Source: CAYJFX01 sp964370315 (lineage in GTDB: Bacteria > Spirochaetota > Spirochaetia > Treponematales > Treponemataceae). From it: DNA of 64,000 nt. The stretch covers positions 1 through 64,000 of the forward strand of contig CAYJIS010000002.1 in the NCBI GenBank assembly GCA_964370315.1, read 5' to 3'. The notes under the pieces were generated by a model. It saw only the letters and a list, made by a program, of their open reading frames with translations, searched no databases and was not told the DNA's origin. This document shows positions 32,565-42,091 of this stretch, piece by piece. Position 1 is the stretch's first letter; each line of letters begins with the position of its first letter. The position numbers and the translations under genes are program-made.

Positions 32565-34796
32565 ATGAAAAAGAATAAAAGTTTTTTTGGCAGCATTTTT
32601 ATACAAATGTTTTTTTGTTTTATAATTTTTTCCATCGCAGGAGCTGCCCCTGTATACCTAGCCCTTAACAACAAAGAATTTACTATAATTGCAGGCTCTT
32701 TTGTAATAGCAGGTTTTTTTATTTCACTCATTTTTTTGATTGGTATCCTAAAACCAATAAAAAGAATTGAAAAATACTTACAAACAGTTGCTAAAAATGA
32801 CTTTGGTATATCGTGCAAATTACGTTCACCAGCTTTTTCAAATGTCGAAAAACTTCTAAACACAACAATGCTCAGTAACTTAAATGAGTCTATTGAAAAT
32901 ATTAAAGCATCCGTAGTCACAGCACAAGATTCATCCAACATTTTTTTAACAGAAGTTCAAAAAGCTATTACAAACGCCTCTCGAATTTCACTCGGTGCAG
33001 ACTACATAGGTTCACGTGTTGAAAATTTAGAAACCTTGTTAGAAGATTCTGTAAAAGAAAACGCAGTTGTTCAAGAAAACATCTTAGAATATGGGCGTTT
33101 TATGGACAATCAAGTTACTTCTATAAATGAAACCGGTATTTTAATTGAACAAATTACTTCAAAATTAAATGAATTTTTAAATGGCCTAGAAGAAAAAAAA
33201 GAGAGAGCTCAAAACCTTGGATCATTAACAAGAAACTCAGAAAAAACGGTAAAAGAAACCATTTCTGCCGTTACAGAAATTGCAGAAAATATCGGCGTAA
33301 TAAAAAATACCATTACAATTGTAGCATCTGTAGCGTCTCAAACAAACCTCTTGGCTATGAATGCAAGCATTGAAGCAGCACATGCAGGCGAAGCAGGACA
33401 AGGATTTGCTGTTGTGGCAAATGAAATACGCAGTTTAGCAGAAAAAACATCAGAACAAGTTCAAACCGTTACAGGACACCTTGTAGGAATGAATGACCTC
33501 ATTATAAAAGCCGTTGAAAGAACAAGCGAAACAGGCTTTGTGTTTGAAAAAATTCATGATGACGTAAACGAAGTTGTAGGAATATTTGACTCAGTGTTAT
33601 CCTACTATGGAGAGATAGGTGATAAAAACCGCAATATTCATGAAAGGTTTATTAAGATCCGTGAGACCGAAAATGAAATTTCACAAAGAATGAAAACAAT
33701 AGAAACAAAGGTAAATTCAAACAATGAAAATCTTGAAGGAATTTATGACAGCACAGAAAAAATTAGATCTATATTAAAAAGAAATGTAGAAGAAGCCCTA
33801 CGTCTTAGCCATGTGCAGGCCCCAATTTATACAAATGCTGTTTATAATGCAAAAAAATTAGAAGAAATTAGAAAGTTTATCGATATTTTCCACTTAGCTG
33901 ACACTCCTTATGAAATGTGGAAGGCAGATAAAAGAGAATTACACGCTCTACTTGAAGCCATTTTTGATCATTTTGACTGGACTGTTCTTTTATTAGACTT
34001 TTTACATGGCCGTTCTCAAGAAATACTTCCTTTAATAAAAGAAAAAACCACTCCTTTTGCAAAATGGCTCTATGGCCCACAAGGCAAAGCTCATTCTGGA
34101 ACAGAAATATACAGTAAAATCATTTCCCATGATAAAGTAATTCATTCTAAAGCAAAACTAATAGAAACCCTTACCCTAGCGGGAAAAGAACAAGAAGCTA
34201 CAATAGAGTTTTCAGAACTCTTAGAGTATTCAAGAGAAATGGTTGTTTTATTAAATGAATTAAAGATTGAAATAATAAAAAAATCCATTAACGCTCAAAG
34301 TAAAATATACATAGACTCTTATACAGAAGTAGACCCGCAGTATGCATCCTCACTAGAAACTTCTCATCCTCCTTTTGAACTAAATGACACAGCAGATACA
34401 GAGATAAACATCTTTACAGGAGATGATGAAAAATGGGATACTTCAAATGAACAAGCCCAGCCAGAACAATCAGAAGAGATTTTTGATCTCGAAGAAGCTG
34501 AAGAAGTAAGCGAATTAGAAGAGGCAGAAGAAATTGAAGAACTCGAAGAAAGCGAATATTTAGAAAATGTTATTGATAACACAGAACTTGAAGAAACCGA
34601 AAAAGTTATTTTAATAGAAGATGCCGAAGATGAGGGCATAGAAAAAGTTACCGTTTTGGATAAAACTGAGACAGAAGACCTTTCTCTCTTAAATAATAAC
34701 TCAAGTATAAAATTAGAAAAAGGAACCGTAACAGTTGATGAGAACGGGGAAAATGTTTTCATTGACACCGATGATGATGTAGAAATATTATCCTAA
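32565..34796 (+). CDS. Methyl-accepting chemotaxis protein with CZB-like domain
   Basis: Two N-terminal helices (about 9-33 and 40-62) are joined by only a few periplasmic residues, so this 743-residue receptor has no external sensor. The signalling hairpin is clear: ASQTNLLAMNASIEAAHAGE and GFAVVANEIRSLAEKTSEQ (about 258-300). A C-terminal domain (about 445-570) resembles the chemoreceptor zinc-binding (CZB) domain: H469 in DHFDW, KWLYGPQG, and H522 and H527 in SHDKVIH. The Cys expected five residues before the Trp of KWLY is Thr496 here. The last ~130 residues are a strongly acidic tail with LEEAEE-type repeats. I infer cytoplasmic sensing, perhaps without zinc. Confidence 0.88.
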   Translation: MKKNKSFFGSIFIQMFFCFIIFSIAGAAPVYLALNNKEFTIIAGSFVIAGFFISLIFLIGILKPIKRIEKYLQTVAKNDFGISCKLRSPAFSNVEKLLNTTMLSNLNESIENIKASVVTAQDSSNIFLTEVQKAITNASRISLGADYIGSRVENLETLLEDSVKENAVVQENILEYGRFMDNQVTSINETGILIEQITSKLNEFLNGLEEKKERAQNLGSLTRNSEKTVKETISAVTEIAENIGVIKNTITIVASVASQTNLLAMNASIEAAHAGEAGQGFAVVANEIRSLAEKTSEQVQTVTGHLVGMNDLIIKAVERTSETGFVFEKIHDDVNEVVGIFDSVLSYYGEIGDKNRNIHERFIKIRETENEISQRMKTIETKVNSNNENLEGIYDSTEKIRSILKRNVEEALRLSHVQAPIYTNAVYNAKKLEEIRKFIDIFHLADTPYEMWKADKRELHALLEAIFDHFDWTVLLLDFLHGRSQEILPLIKEKTTPFAKWLYGPQGKAHSGTEIYSKIISHDKVIHSKAKLIETLTLAGKEQEATIEFSELLEYSREMVVLLNELKIEIIKKSINAQSKIYIDSYTEVDPQYASSLETSHPPFELNDTADTEINIFTGDDEKWDTSNEQAQPEQSEEIFDLEEAEEVSELEEAEEIEELEESEYLENVIDNTELEETEKVILIEDAEDEGIEKVTVLDKTETEDLSLLNNNSSIKLEKGTVTVDENGENVFIDTDDDVEILS

Positions 34797-34803
34797 TAAA
34801 GCG

Positions 34804-35640
34804 TTAACACTCTAGAGTCAATCCGTCATAGGCAGGGGCAACTGTGTTTATATCATTACCATTTTTATGCAACCATTTTTCTAGCTGTGTGTGAGAAAAA
34901 TCATGACATAAATGAGTAAACCAAGTGTTATCAGCTTGTATTTTTTTTGCACACTCTACACTTTCAGCAAAACAAAAATGAGTTGAATGCTTTTCTTCTC
35001 GTAGGCTATCTAACACACAATGCTTCACCCCTTTAATCGTCTCGATTGACTCATCACTTACATAATTACAGTCTGTAATATACGCTAACGATTGACCTGT
35101 GCTTTTGTCTGTAATCTTCCAACCGCACACATCTAAACACCCATGTTTTATTGGAATCGGAATAATATCTAAACACCCTATTGAAAACGAAGAAAAGTTT
35201 TTAACTTCAACTAGTTCTAGATTTGGCTTTCCTCCACCTTCATGTGTAGCCATAAAAATATAATCAAACCTTTTTTTTATATCGTTTAACGTACCTTTAT
35301 TTAAATATATTTTTAGCGGAGGGTTTGGTTTAAAATTTTTTTTCACTTTTTTAGGATTCCACGTGTGTGAAAAAATACGTAAATCATCTAACCCATGCAC
35401 ATGATCTGCATGCGAGTGTGTTATAAGAACTCCATCAGCCTTTGTTAGTCCATAGCGCAATGCTTGATGCCTAAACTCAGGAGAGGTATCAATAACAAGA
35501 GTTGTTCCATCTTCTGCAAAAACAAAGGCGCTTGTTCGGTCTCTTTTATCCCGCATGTCCAGTGACGTGCAAACCTCACACTTACATCCAATAACAGGAA
35601 TACCATGACTTGTTCCTGTGCCTGTTAAAACTATTCTCAT
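34804..35640 (-). CDS. MBL-fold metallohydrolase, PhnP-like
   Basis: The metallo-beta-lactamase motif HSHADH (HXHXDH: H75, H77, D79, H80) is followed by GLDDLRIF. Near the N-terminus GTGTSHGIPVIGCKCEVC has the cysteine loop (C19, C21, C24) that in PhnP holds a structural zinc. PhnP-like enzymes are phosphodiesterases, for example on cyclic nucleotides or cyclic ribose phosphates. Its 278 residues are slightly longer than PhnP. No phosphonate genes are nearby, so a general role is more likely. It is the last gene of the htrA operon, 9 bases after the deaminase. Confidence 0.88.
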   Translation of the reverse strand: MRIVLTGTGTSHGIPVIGCKCEVCTSLDMRDKRDRTSAFVFAEDGTTLVIDTSPEFRHQALRYGLTKADGVLITHSHADHVHGLDDLRIFSHTWNPKKVKKNFKPNPPLKIYLNKGTLNDIKKRFDYIFMATHEGGGKPNLELVEVKNFSSFSIGCLDIIPIPIKHGCLDVCGWKITDKSTGQSLAYITDCNYVSDESIETIKGVKHCVLDSLREEKHSTHFCFAESVECAKKIQADNTWFTHLCHDFSHTQLEKWLHKNGNDINTVAPAYDGLTLEC

Positions 35641-35649
35641 GCACTCTCT

Positions 35650-36141
35650 CTATTGATTTGTGTATTGTTCGACAACTTCTTCAACGTATTCAAGTTGAAT
35701 ATTTGCCGTTTTAAACATAGCTTCACTTTCTGTACCTGCATGGTATTTTTTTTCACATACAACACGTGTGATACCGCAATTTATTATTAACATAGCACAT
35801 GTTCTACAAGGAGTCATTTTACAATAAACGGTTGCACCTGCAAGAGGAATACCATGCCGGGCCGCTTGACAAATTGCATTTTGCTCTGCATGCACAGTTC
35901 TAACACAGTGATTTGTTTCACTGCCGTCTTCATGTACCATCTTTTTCATTTGGTGGCCAACATCGTCACAATGGGGAAATCCAACGGGTGATCCAACATA
36001 GCCTGTTACCAGTATTTGATTATCCCGAGCAATAACACAGCCTGACTTACCTCTATCACAGGTTGCCCTTTTTGCAATGGTACGGGCAACTTCCATAAAA
36101 TATTCATCCCATGTTGGTCGTTTTTCAGCTTCGCTCATCAT
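35650..36141 (-). CDS. dCMP deaminase / ComEB-like cytidylate deaminase
   Basis: This zinc deaminase of 163 residues has HAE (H84-A-E86) and PCRTC (C112, C115), the three zinc ligands and catalytic Glu. An upstream CDRGKSGCVI segment and an insertion HCDDVGHQMKK before the HAE match deoxycytidylate deaminases, which convert dCMP to dUMP for dTTP synthesis. AAAGGAG precedes a double ATG; the first is used. It follows uvrB by 14 bases. No thymidylate synthase is adjacent. Confidence 0.93.
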   Translation of the reverse strand: MMSEAEKRPTWDEYFMEVARTIAKRATCDRGKSGCVIARDNQILVTGYVGSPVGFPHCDDVGHQMKKMVHEDGSETNHCVRTVHAEQNAICQAARHGIPLAGATVYCKMTPCRTCAMLIINCGITRVVCEKKYHAGTESEAMFKTANIQLEYVEEVVEQYTNQ

Positions 36142-36155
36142 TATAACTCCTTTTT

Positions 36156-38144
36156 CTATTTAAATGCTTTTTTTATTTGCTCTATTTCATCTCTCAGCAA
36201 AGCAGCTTCTTCAAATTCTAAGCGTTCTGCGTGTTCATGCATTTGCTTTTCCATAAATTTTAATAGTTTCTTGCGTTGTCCAGGAATGAACATATTTGTT
36301 GCGTCCTTTATAACAGAAAGCTCTGTAAATACCGCTTCTTTTTTCTCTTCATTTTGGCGCACTAAAATATCTTCTATGGCTTTTGCAACTGTTGCTGGGG
36401 TTATACCATGCTTTTCATTGTACTCTTCTTGTATTTTACGTCTACGCTGCGTTTCTTCTATTGCATCTTTCATTGCAGGACTCATTTTATCGGCGTACAT
36501 TACAACTCGCCCTTCACTATTTCTGGCAGCCCGTCCTATAATCTGAACCAAACTTGTTGTAGAGCGTAAAAAGCCAATTTTGTCGGCGTCCAAAATAGCA
36601 ATAAATGATACTTCTGGAAGGTCAATTCCTTCTCTTAAAAGGTTAATTCCTACAAGGACATCGAACTCACCCGCACGAAGACCTTTTAAGATTTCAACAC
36701 GTTCAATCGTCTCAACTTCTGAGTGAATATATTTTACCTTGAGGTTTAATTCGTCAAGATAGTCTGTTAAGTCTTCTGCCATTTTTTTAGTGAGTGTTAG
36801 AATCAAACTTCTTTCGTTTCTTTCTATACGCCTTTTGACCTCAAGATAAATGTCTTGCATTTGCCCTTCGCTTGGTCGGACTTCTACAAGAGGATCTAAA
36901 AGTCCAGTTGGGCGAATTAGCTGTTCAACTACTCGCACACTTTTTTGAAGCTCCATATCTCTAGGAGTTGCAGAAACATATAAGGTTTGATTTAGTTTTT
37001 CTTCAAACTCTGCAAATCGTAATGGCCGATTATCTAGGGCACTTGGAAGCCTAAATCCAAAGTTTACAAGGTTTGTTTTTCTGCTTTTATCACCTTCATA
37101 CATAGCACCAATTTGCGAAAGAGTTACGTGAGATTCATCAACAATACATAAAAAGTCATCGGGAAAATAATGCAACAGTGTTGCAGGTGGTTGTCCAGAG
37201 GTGCGCCCCGTAATAGGACCTGAATAATTTTCGATACCTGGGCAGTAACCCATTTCACTCATCATTTCAAGGTCGTAGGTGGTGCGAGTTTTTAAACGTT
37301 CTGCTTCCATAATTTTTCCCTGGCTTTGAAAAAACTCAACTTGCATTTCCATTTCATTACGTATACGCTCTTCTGCTTCTTTGATCATTTCGGGAGGAAC
37401 AATAAAGTGCTTAGCTGGGTACAGCATAAGTTCATCCATGTCTTCTCGAATATCGCCCGAAATGGGGTCAAAACGGCGGATTCTCACCACTTCTTCCCAG
37501 TCAAGCTCAATGCGATAGGCTTCATGCATGTAAGCAGGAAAAATCTCAAGCACATCGCCTCGAATTCTAAAGTTTCCGCGCTCTAAAATAGCATCATTTC
37601 TGTCATACTGTAGGCTTACCAGCTTTCGAGCAAATTTTTCAGGCGTAAGCGTGTGCCCCTTTTCAATATGAATGCTTAAATCTCGATAGATTTCGGGCAT
37701 TCCTAAACCGTAAATACACGAAACCGTTGCGATTACAATAACGTCGCGGCGCTCTACAAGCGAATATGTTGCACTAAGGCGCAAACGATCTATTTCGTCA
37801 TTAATTGATGCATCTTTTTCTATATACAGATCGCGTGCAGGCACATAAGCTTCCGGCTGATAGTAATCGTAATATGATACAAAGTACTCAACAGCATTAT
37901 TTGGAAAAAAACTTTTAAACTCGCGATACAACTGTGCAGAAAGTGTTTTATTGTGACTAATAACAAGAGTAGGACGTTGAACCTTTTCAATTACCTTTGC
38001 CATGGTAAAGGTTTTTCCGGAGCCCGTTACCCCTTTTAAGGTTTGTGCTTTATCTCCATTAATAAAACCTTGTGCTAAGGCTTCAATAGCGGCGGGCTGA
38101 TCCCCTGATGGCTCAAAACTTGATTCTACTTTAAATGGTCTCAT
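36156..38144 (-). CDS. uvrB: Excinuclease ABC subunit B
   Basis: UvrB is the damage-verifying helicase-like core of nucleotide excision repair. Its 662 residues are of normal length. Walker A is GVTGSGKTFT (about 39-48), the beta-hairpin is SYYDYYQPEAYVP, motif II is VDESH, and the helicase C part has LREGIDLPEVSFIAILDADK and IIGRAARNSEGRV. A UVR domain is at the end (MHEHAERLEFEEAALLRDEI). Its ATG is 3 bases after the htrA stop with only GAGAG nearby, so translation is probably coupled. Confidence 0.98.
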   Translation of the reverse strand: MRPFKVESSFEPSGDQPAAIEALAQGFINGDKAQTLKGVTGSGKTFTMAKVIEKVQRPTLVISHNKTLSAQLYREFKSFFPNNAVEYFVSYYDYYQPEAYVPARDLYIEKDASINDEIDRLRLSATYSLVERRDVIVIATVSCIYGLGMPEIYRDLSIHIEKGHTLTPEKFARKLVSLQYDRNDAILERGNFRIRGDVLEIFPAYMHEAYRIELDWEEVVRIRRFDPISGDIREDMDELMLYPAKHFIVPPEMIKEAEERIRNEMEMQVEFFQSQGKIMEAERLKTRTTYDLEMMSEMGYCPGIENYSGPITGRTSGQPPATLLHYFPDDFLCIVDESHVTLSQIGAMYEGDKSRKTNLVNFGFRLPSALDNRPLRFAEFEEKLNQTLYVSATPRDMELQKSVRVVEQLIRPTGLLDPLVEVRPSEGQMQDIYLEVKRRIERNERSLILTLTKKMAEDLTDYLDELNLKVKYIHSEVETIERVEILKGLRAGEFDVLVGINLLREGIDLPEVSFIAILDADKIGFLRSTTSLVQIIGRAARNSEGRVVMYADKMSPAMKDAIEETQRRRKIQEEYNEKHGITPATVAKAIEDILVRQNEEKKEAVFTELSVIKDATNMFIPGQRKKLLKFMEKQMHEHAERLEFEEAALLRDEIEQIKKAFK

Positions 38145-38147
38145 ATA

Positions 38148-39410
38148 TCAACTCTCATTTGCAGCGGATAACCTCAATGTAATTGAAAGCTCTTGTCGCC
38201 CTCTTTGAACTCCAAGTGTAACGCTGTCACCTTGTTTTTTGCTTTCTAAAAGTGAATAGTAATCTGCAAATGAACTAATCGCAGCTCCATCAATTGATGT
38301 AATTACATCTCCGCCAAGATAAATAATTACCGCATTTCTCCCGCTTCCATAACGAACACCTTCTGTTCCGGCTTTCAAACCAGCCCTTTCTGCTGCACCT
38401 CCCTCAGTGAGCTCTGAAACTAAAAGTCCATGTGATACGGAAAGCTTTGCATAAGAAGCAATAGAATTTGTTACTTGCACTAAGCGGACATTTGGATCTA
38501 TAACACCTCTTTTCACAACTCCATGCTCTATAAGATCAGCAACAACTCTTTTTGCCGTATCAATTGGGACTGCAAATCCAATACCCGAGGACACCCCACT
38601 CGATGAAAAAATTATAGTATTTACACCCACCATTTTTCCCTGCGAATCTAAGAGAGGCCCTCCTGAATTTCCCGGGTTTATCGCAGTATCTGTTTGAACC
38701 ATATCTCGAATAATTGTTTGGTTAGAAGTTTGTATGGGTCGTCCAAGAGCTGAAACTATTCCCGTAGTCATAGTTCTTTCAAAACCAAAAGGATTTCCAA
38801 TTGCTATTACTTTTTGTCCAACAACTAAATCTCCAGAACTACCAAAATCTATTGTAGGAAGAGCTAACCCTTGTGGTGGATCAAACTTTAACACTGCTAA
38901 ATCACTTGCCCTATCTGTTCCAATTACTTCACCTTCATATTGCGTGCCATCTGACAAAGAAATATAAATTCTATAGGCATCTTCAATTACGTGTACATTT
39001 GTAACAACATATCCACGAGAATCAATTATAGACCCAGACCCAGATCCACCTTCATATGGCATAGCTTCCAAAAACCAATTTATCCCCATAATTTCGGTTG
39101 TAATATTTACAACAGCTGGGGCATTCTGCTCGTATATACGTATATTTTGAATTTCATCTTGCGTGTAATCTTGATAATTTATAACCGGCTGGGCATGATC
39201 TTGTATACTGCTAATTTCAGGATCTGAACCCTTAAAAGGATACAAGCTATTTTCTAAAGCTACAATTTGTTTTTGAAGATCTTCAAGTGTATGTTGTGCA
39301 TCTTTACTACTATTTCCAAAAAGCACAGCGCCGAGAATAAGCCCAACTACCATAAAACTTGCACAAATAATAAGTGTAAAAAGAATGTGTTTTTTTAGAT
39401 ACCGTCGCAT
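38148..39410 (-). CDS. htrA: Periplasmic serine protease HtrA (DegP/DegQ family)
   Basis: A single N-terminal helix (about 11-31) anchors this 420-residue protease in the membrane. The triad is H140 (TNVHVIED), D170 (DRASDLAVLKF) and S249 (NPGNSGGPLLD). One PDZ domain follows (about 310-415, LLVSELTEGGAAERAGLKAG and VITSIDGAAI), as in DegS-like or one-PDZ HtrA proteins. A short polar coiled stretch (about 37-60) lies between the helix and the protease. Its promoter predicts a leaderless mRNA. It heads the operon htrA-uvrB-deaminase-phnP, combining protein and DNA quality control. Confidence 0.95.
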   Translation of the reverse strand: MRRYLKKHILFTLIICASFMVVGLILGAVLFGNSSKDAQHTLEDLQKQIVALENSLYPFKGSDPEISSIQDHAQPVINYQDYTQDEIQNIRIYEQNAPAVVNITTEIMGINWFLEAMPYEGGSGSGSIIDSRGYVVTNVHVIEDAYRIYISLSDGTQYEGEVIGTDRASDLAVLKFDPPQGLALPTIDFGSSGDLVVGQKVIAIGNPFGFERTMTTGIVSALGRPIQTSNQTIIRDMVQTDTAINPGNSGGPLLDSQGKMVGVNTIIFSSSGVSSGIGFAVPIDTAKRVVADLIEHGVVKRGVIDPNVRLVQVTNSIASYAKLSVSHGLLVSELTEGGAAERAGLKAGTEGVRYGSGRNAVIIYLGGDVITSIDGAAISSFADYYSLLESKKQGDSVTLGVQRGRQELSITLRLSAANES

Positions 39411-39416
39411 ATATAT

Positions 39417-39445
39417 AGTATACTACTCAAACGTAAAAATTTCCA
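39417..39445 (-). promoter_or_regulatory. Predicted leaderless promoter of htrA
   Basis: On the minus strand TGGAAA (39445-39440), 17 bases, TATACT (39422-39417), then 6 bases to the ATG at 39410. Confidence 0.65.
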
Positions 39446-39528
39446 GTACTAAACTTGCTGTTTTCTAAACCTCTAACAACTTCTTGCGCACTCGGTATTT
39501 ATGGTTTATACTTACCTAAGAGGCTGAT

Positions 39529-40938
39529 ATGAAAAAAATACTTATTTTTATTACTTTACTTTACCTAACGAACACCTTAATAGCTCAAGAAAAAGAAAGA
39601 ACCTTTCAGTTTAGCTTAGTGACCCCCTTAGGAACAAACTGGACAGATTCACACCTATACACTAACATATGGTCTCTTAATTTAATTGGTGGCTATAGTT
39701 ATGCAAACACACTTTTTGAACTAGGTGGTATTTATAATATTAATACAGGTTATACAAAAGGAACTCAAATTGCAGGTGTTTTCAATTACACCTCACACGC
39801 GGAAAACTTATTGCAATTTGCGGGAGGGGCAAATCTCGCCTTTGGGGGAAACAATATTTTTCAATCAGCTCTAGGAGGAAATATTGCAAACAAAATTACT
39901 GGTGGTCAAATATCTGGCCTTGCGAATCTTTCAGGGGTGACACAAGGTTTTCAAATTTCGCAGTTTGGAAACCTCTCTCAATCCCTATATGGATTTCAGT
40001 TATCGGCCGTAAATTTATCAAACAATGCCATGGGACTACAAACAGCATGGATAATGAATGCCGTAGCAGAAACTTTTCTAGGAGCCCAAATTGGTGTTGG
40101 TGCAAATGTACTTGGGGAAGGGGCAGGCGTTCAAATTGCAGGCGCAAAAAACTATGCTGGTCAATTTTCAGGACTTCAAGTATCTGGATTTACAAATATT
40201 ACAGGTAGTTTTACAGGATTGCAAATTGCTGGACTAGGAAACCTTACCTATTCTGTTGAAGGAGTACAGATAGCCGCATTGGCAAATCTGGGTGAAGCAG
40301 CAAAAGGATTACAACTAGCGGCCATTGTCAACACTTCAGTAGATATGCAAGGTAGTCAAATCGCTGGTATTTTTAATTTTGCAAAATCAATGCATGGTTT
40401 ACAATTAGGCTTGATAAACTATGCAGAAACGACAAACGGTCTACAGATAGGCTTAGTTAACATTGTAAGATATGAAGGCAAAAAAGACCTAGAATTTTCT
40501 TATTCAGAGGCATTAGATACTACAGTTAGCTTCAAACTTGGCAGTAATCCTTTTTATACCATTTTTTCAGCAGGGATAAATTATATTAGTGAACCTCTTG
40601 AGTATGCTTGTGGTATAGGATTTGGAACTCAATTAAATTGGAACTATGGCTTTAGCAATCAAATTGAAGCAATTGCATACCAATTAACAGAAGATGGCCA
40701 ATTTTCAAATGCACTCAACATGCTTACACAAGTGAAACTTTTAACTTCAAAGCAACTTGTTGGCGGATTAAATGCATTTGTTGGCCCTACATGGAATATG
40801 ACAATTTCTCAGCACAAAGATGAAAATGGAAATATTGGTGCATCATTAAAACCTTGGTCTTTATGGCAAAAAAACACCACTAATACCCACTTAAATATGT
40901 GGATTGGCTTTAGCGCAGGACTTTTCTATAGATTTTAA
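39529..40938 (+). CDS. Repeat surface protein, LA_2272-like, copy 1
   Basis: The 469-residue protein starts with a signal peptide (ending near LIAQ). A long middle (about 80-320) is made of 15-residue repeats of the type GLQIAGLGNLTYSVE, with G-x-Q at positions 1-3 and Asn near position 9. These match the LA_2272-type surface repeats known from spirochaetes and probably stack as a beta-solenoid. The C-terminal ~130 residues (FGTQLNWNYG, FVGPTWN, ending GLFYRF with a terminal aromatic) look like an outer-membrane beta-barrel or anchor. AAGAGG precedes the ATG. A paralogue follows at 41039 with a 100-bp identical block. Function is unknown; surface exposure is inferred. Confidence 0.8.
   Translation: MKKILIFITLLYLTNTLIAQEKERTFQFSLVTPLGTNWTDSHLYTNIWSLNLIGGYSYANTLFELGGIYNINTGYTKGTQIAGVFNYTSHAENLLQFAGGANLAFGGNNIFQSALGGNIANKITGGQISGLANLSGVTQGFQISQFGNLSQSLYGFQLSAVNLSNNAMGLQTAWIMNAVAETFLGAQIGVGANVLGEGAGVQIAGAKNYAGQFSGLQVSGFTNITGSFTGLQIAGLGNLTYSVEGVQIAALANLGEAAKGLQLAAIVNTSVDMQGSQIAGIFNFAKSMHGLQLGLINYAETTNGLQIGLVNIVRYEGKKDLEFSYSEALDTTVSFKLGSNPFYTIFSAGINYISEPLEYACGIGFGTQLNWNYGFSNQIEAIAYQLTEDGQFSNALNMLTQVKLLTSKQLVGGLNAFVGPTWNMTISQHKDENGNIGASLKPWSLWQKNTTNTHLNMWIGFSAGLFYRF
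40126..40470 (+). repeat. 45-bp coding repeats (15-residue units)
   Basis: About eight consecutive units begin G-[VLS]-Q and are 14-15 residues long. Nucleotide identity between units is low, so this is an old protein repeat rather than a recent tandem DNA expansion. Confidence 0.75.
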
Positions 40939-41038
40939 TTATACTCGTTAATATTGACTCGTTACTAAAACATTTTTTCTTTACTTGAATAATAGAACTT
41001 TTTAGATTATACTTTATATATAGATATAGGAGACTATT

Positions 41039-42088
41039 ATGAAAAAAGTACTTATTTTTATTGCCTTACTTTACCTAACGAGCACCTTAGTAGCTCAAGA
41101 AAAAGAGAGAACCTTTCAATTTAGCTTAGTGACCCCCTTAGGAACAAACTGGACAGATTCACACCTATACACTAACATATGGTCTCTTAATTTAATTGGT
41201 GGCTATAGTTATGCAAACAAAGCCGTTGAACTGGGAGGGTTATACAACTTCAACTCGGGATTTACACAAGGTTTTCAAGCAGCAGGATTATTAAATTATA
41301 CCGGAAATAGTGTAAACGCATTTCAGCTTGCAGGATTTGCAAACCTTTCCTTATCTGGTAATTCAAGTCTTCAACTTGCAGGAATTGGAAACTTGGGCGA
41401 AAACACAACAGGCCTGCAGGGTGCAGGAATCATCAATATAGGAGCAAATATTACAGGCGTACAAGTGGCAGGTGTAATGAACTTTGCAGATTATGTTACC
41501 GGAATACAGATAGCTCCAACTTTTAATATTGCAAAGTCTGTAAAAGGTGTTCAAGTTGGTCTTGTAAATTATGCCGAAGACATTGATGGGGTCCAAATTG
41601 GACTTATAAATGTTGTTGAAAACGGAGGAAAACAAGAAATAGAGATTTCTTCTTCTGAAGTCTTACACGGTGTTATTTCCTTTAAACTTGGAACAGATAC
41701 CTTATATACTATTTTTTCCAGTGGTACTTACTTCTTGAATTATGATTTTGAATACGGAGCAGGTATTGGCTTTGGCACACAATTAAACTGGAACAATGGG
41801 TGGAATAACCAAATCGAAGCAATTCATTATGCTATTTCGAGGGATGCAAGTTTTGAAACAATTCCCAATTCGCTTAATCAGGTAAAACTGTTAACAAGCA
41901 AAAACCTTATTGGTGGATTAAATATTTTTGCGGGCCCTGTTTTCAATTTAGAAATTCTTTATAAGTACAAAGTGGATGGAAGCTTCGGTGAATCGATTGC
42001 CCCTTGGGTTTTCTGGAACGTAAAAAATGAGCAAAACCACTTTAATATGTGGGTTGGATTTAACGTAGGCTTATCATATAGACTATAA
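41039..42088 (+). CDS. Repeat surface protein, LA_2272-like, copy 2
   Basis: This 349-residue paralogue of the previous gene has the same signal peptide and N-terminal domain, fewer 15-residue repeats (about 75-190: AFQLAGFANLSLSGN, SLQLAGIGNLGENTT, GVQVAGVMNFADYVT), and a closely related C-terminal region ending GLSYRL. The length difference is mainly in the number of repeats. TAGGAG precedes the ATG, and a TATACT lies about 25 bases further upstream. The pair probably arose by duplication followed by loss or gain of repeat units. It is expected at the cell surface. Confidence 0.8.
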   Translation: MKKVLIFIALLYLTSTLVAQEKERTFQFSLVTPLGTNWTDSHLYTNIWSLNLIGGYSYANKAVELGGLYNFNSGFTQGFQAAGLLNYTGNSVNAFQLAGFANLSLSGNSSLQLAGIGNLGENTTGLQGAGIINIGANITGVQVAGVMNFADYVTGIQIAPTFNIAKSVKGVQVGLVNYAEDIDGVQIGLINVVENGGKQEIEISSSEVLHGVISFKLGTDTLYTIFSSGTYFLNYDFEYGAGIGFGTQLNWNNGWNNQIEAIHYAISRDASFETIPNSLNQVKLLTSKNLIGGLNIFAGPVFNLEILYKYKVDGSFGESIAPWVFWNVKNEQNHFNMWVGFNVGLSYRL

Positions 42089-42091
42089 AAC

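Noticed and set aside
40126..40470. CRISPR-like or satellite DNA repeat
   Set aside because: The 45-base units are conserved as protein, not as DNA, and are in frame within one gene.
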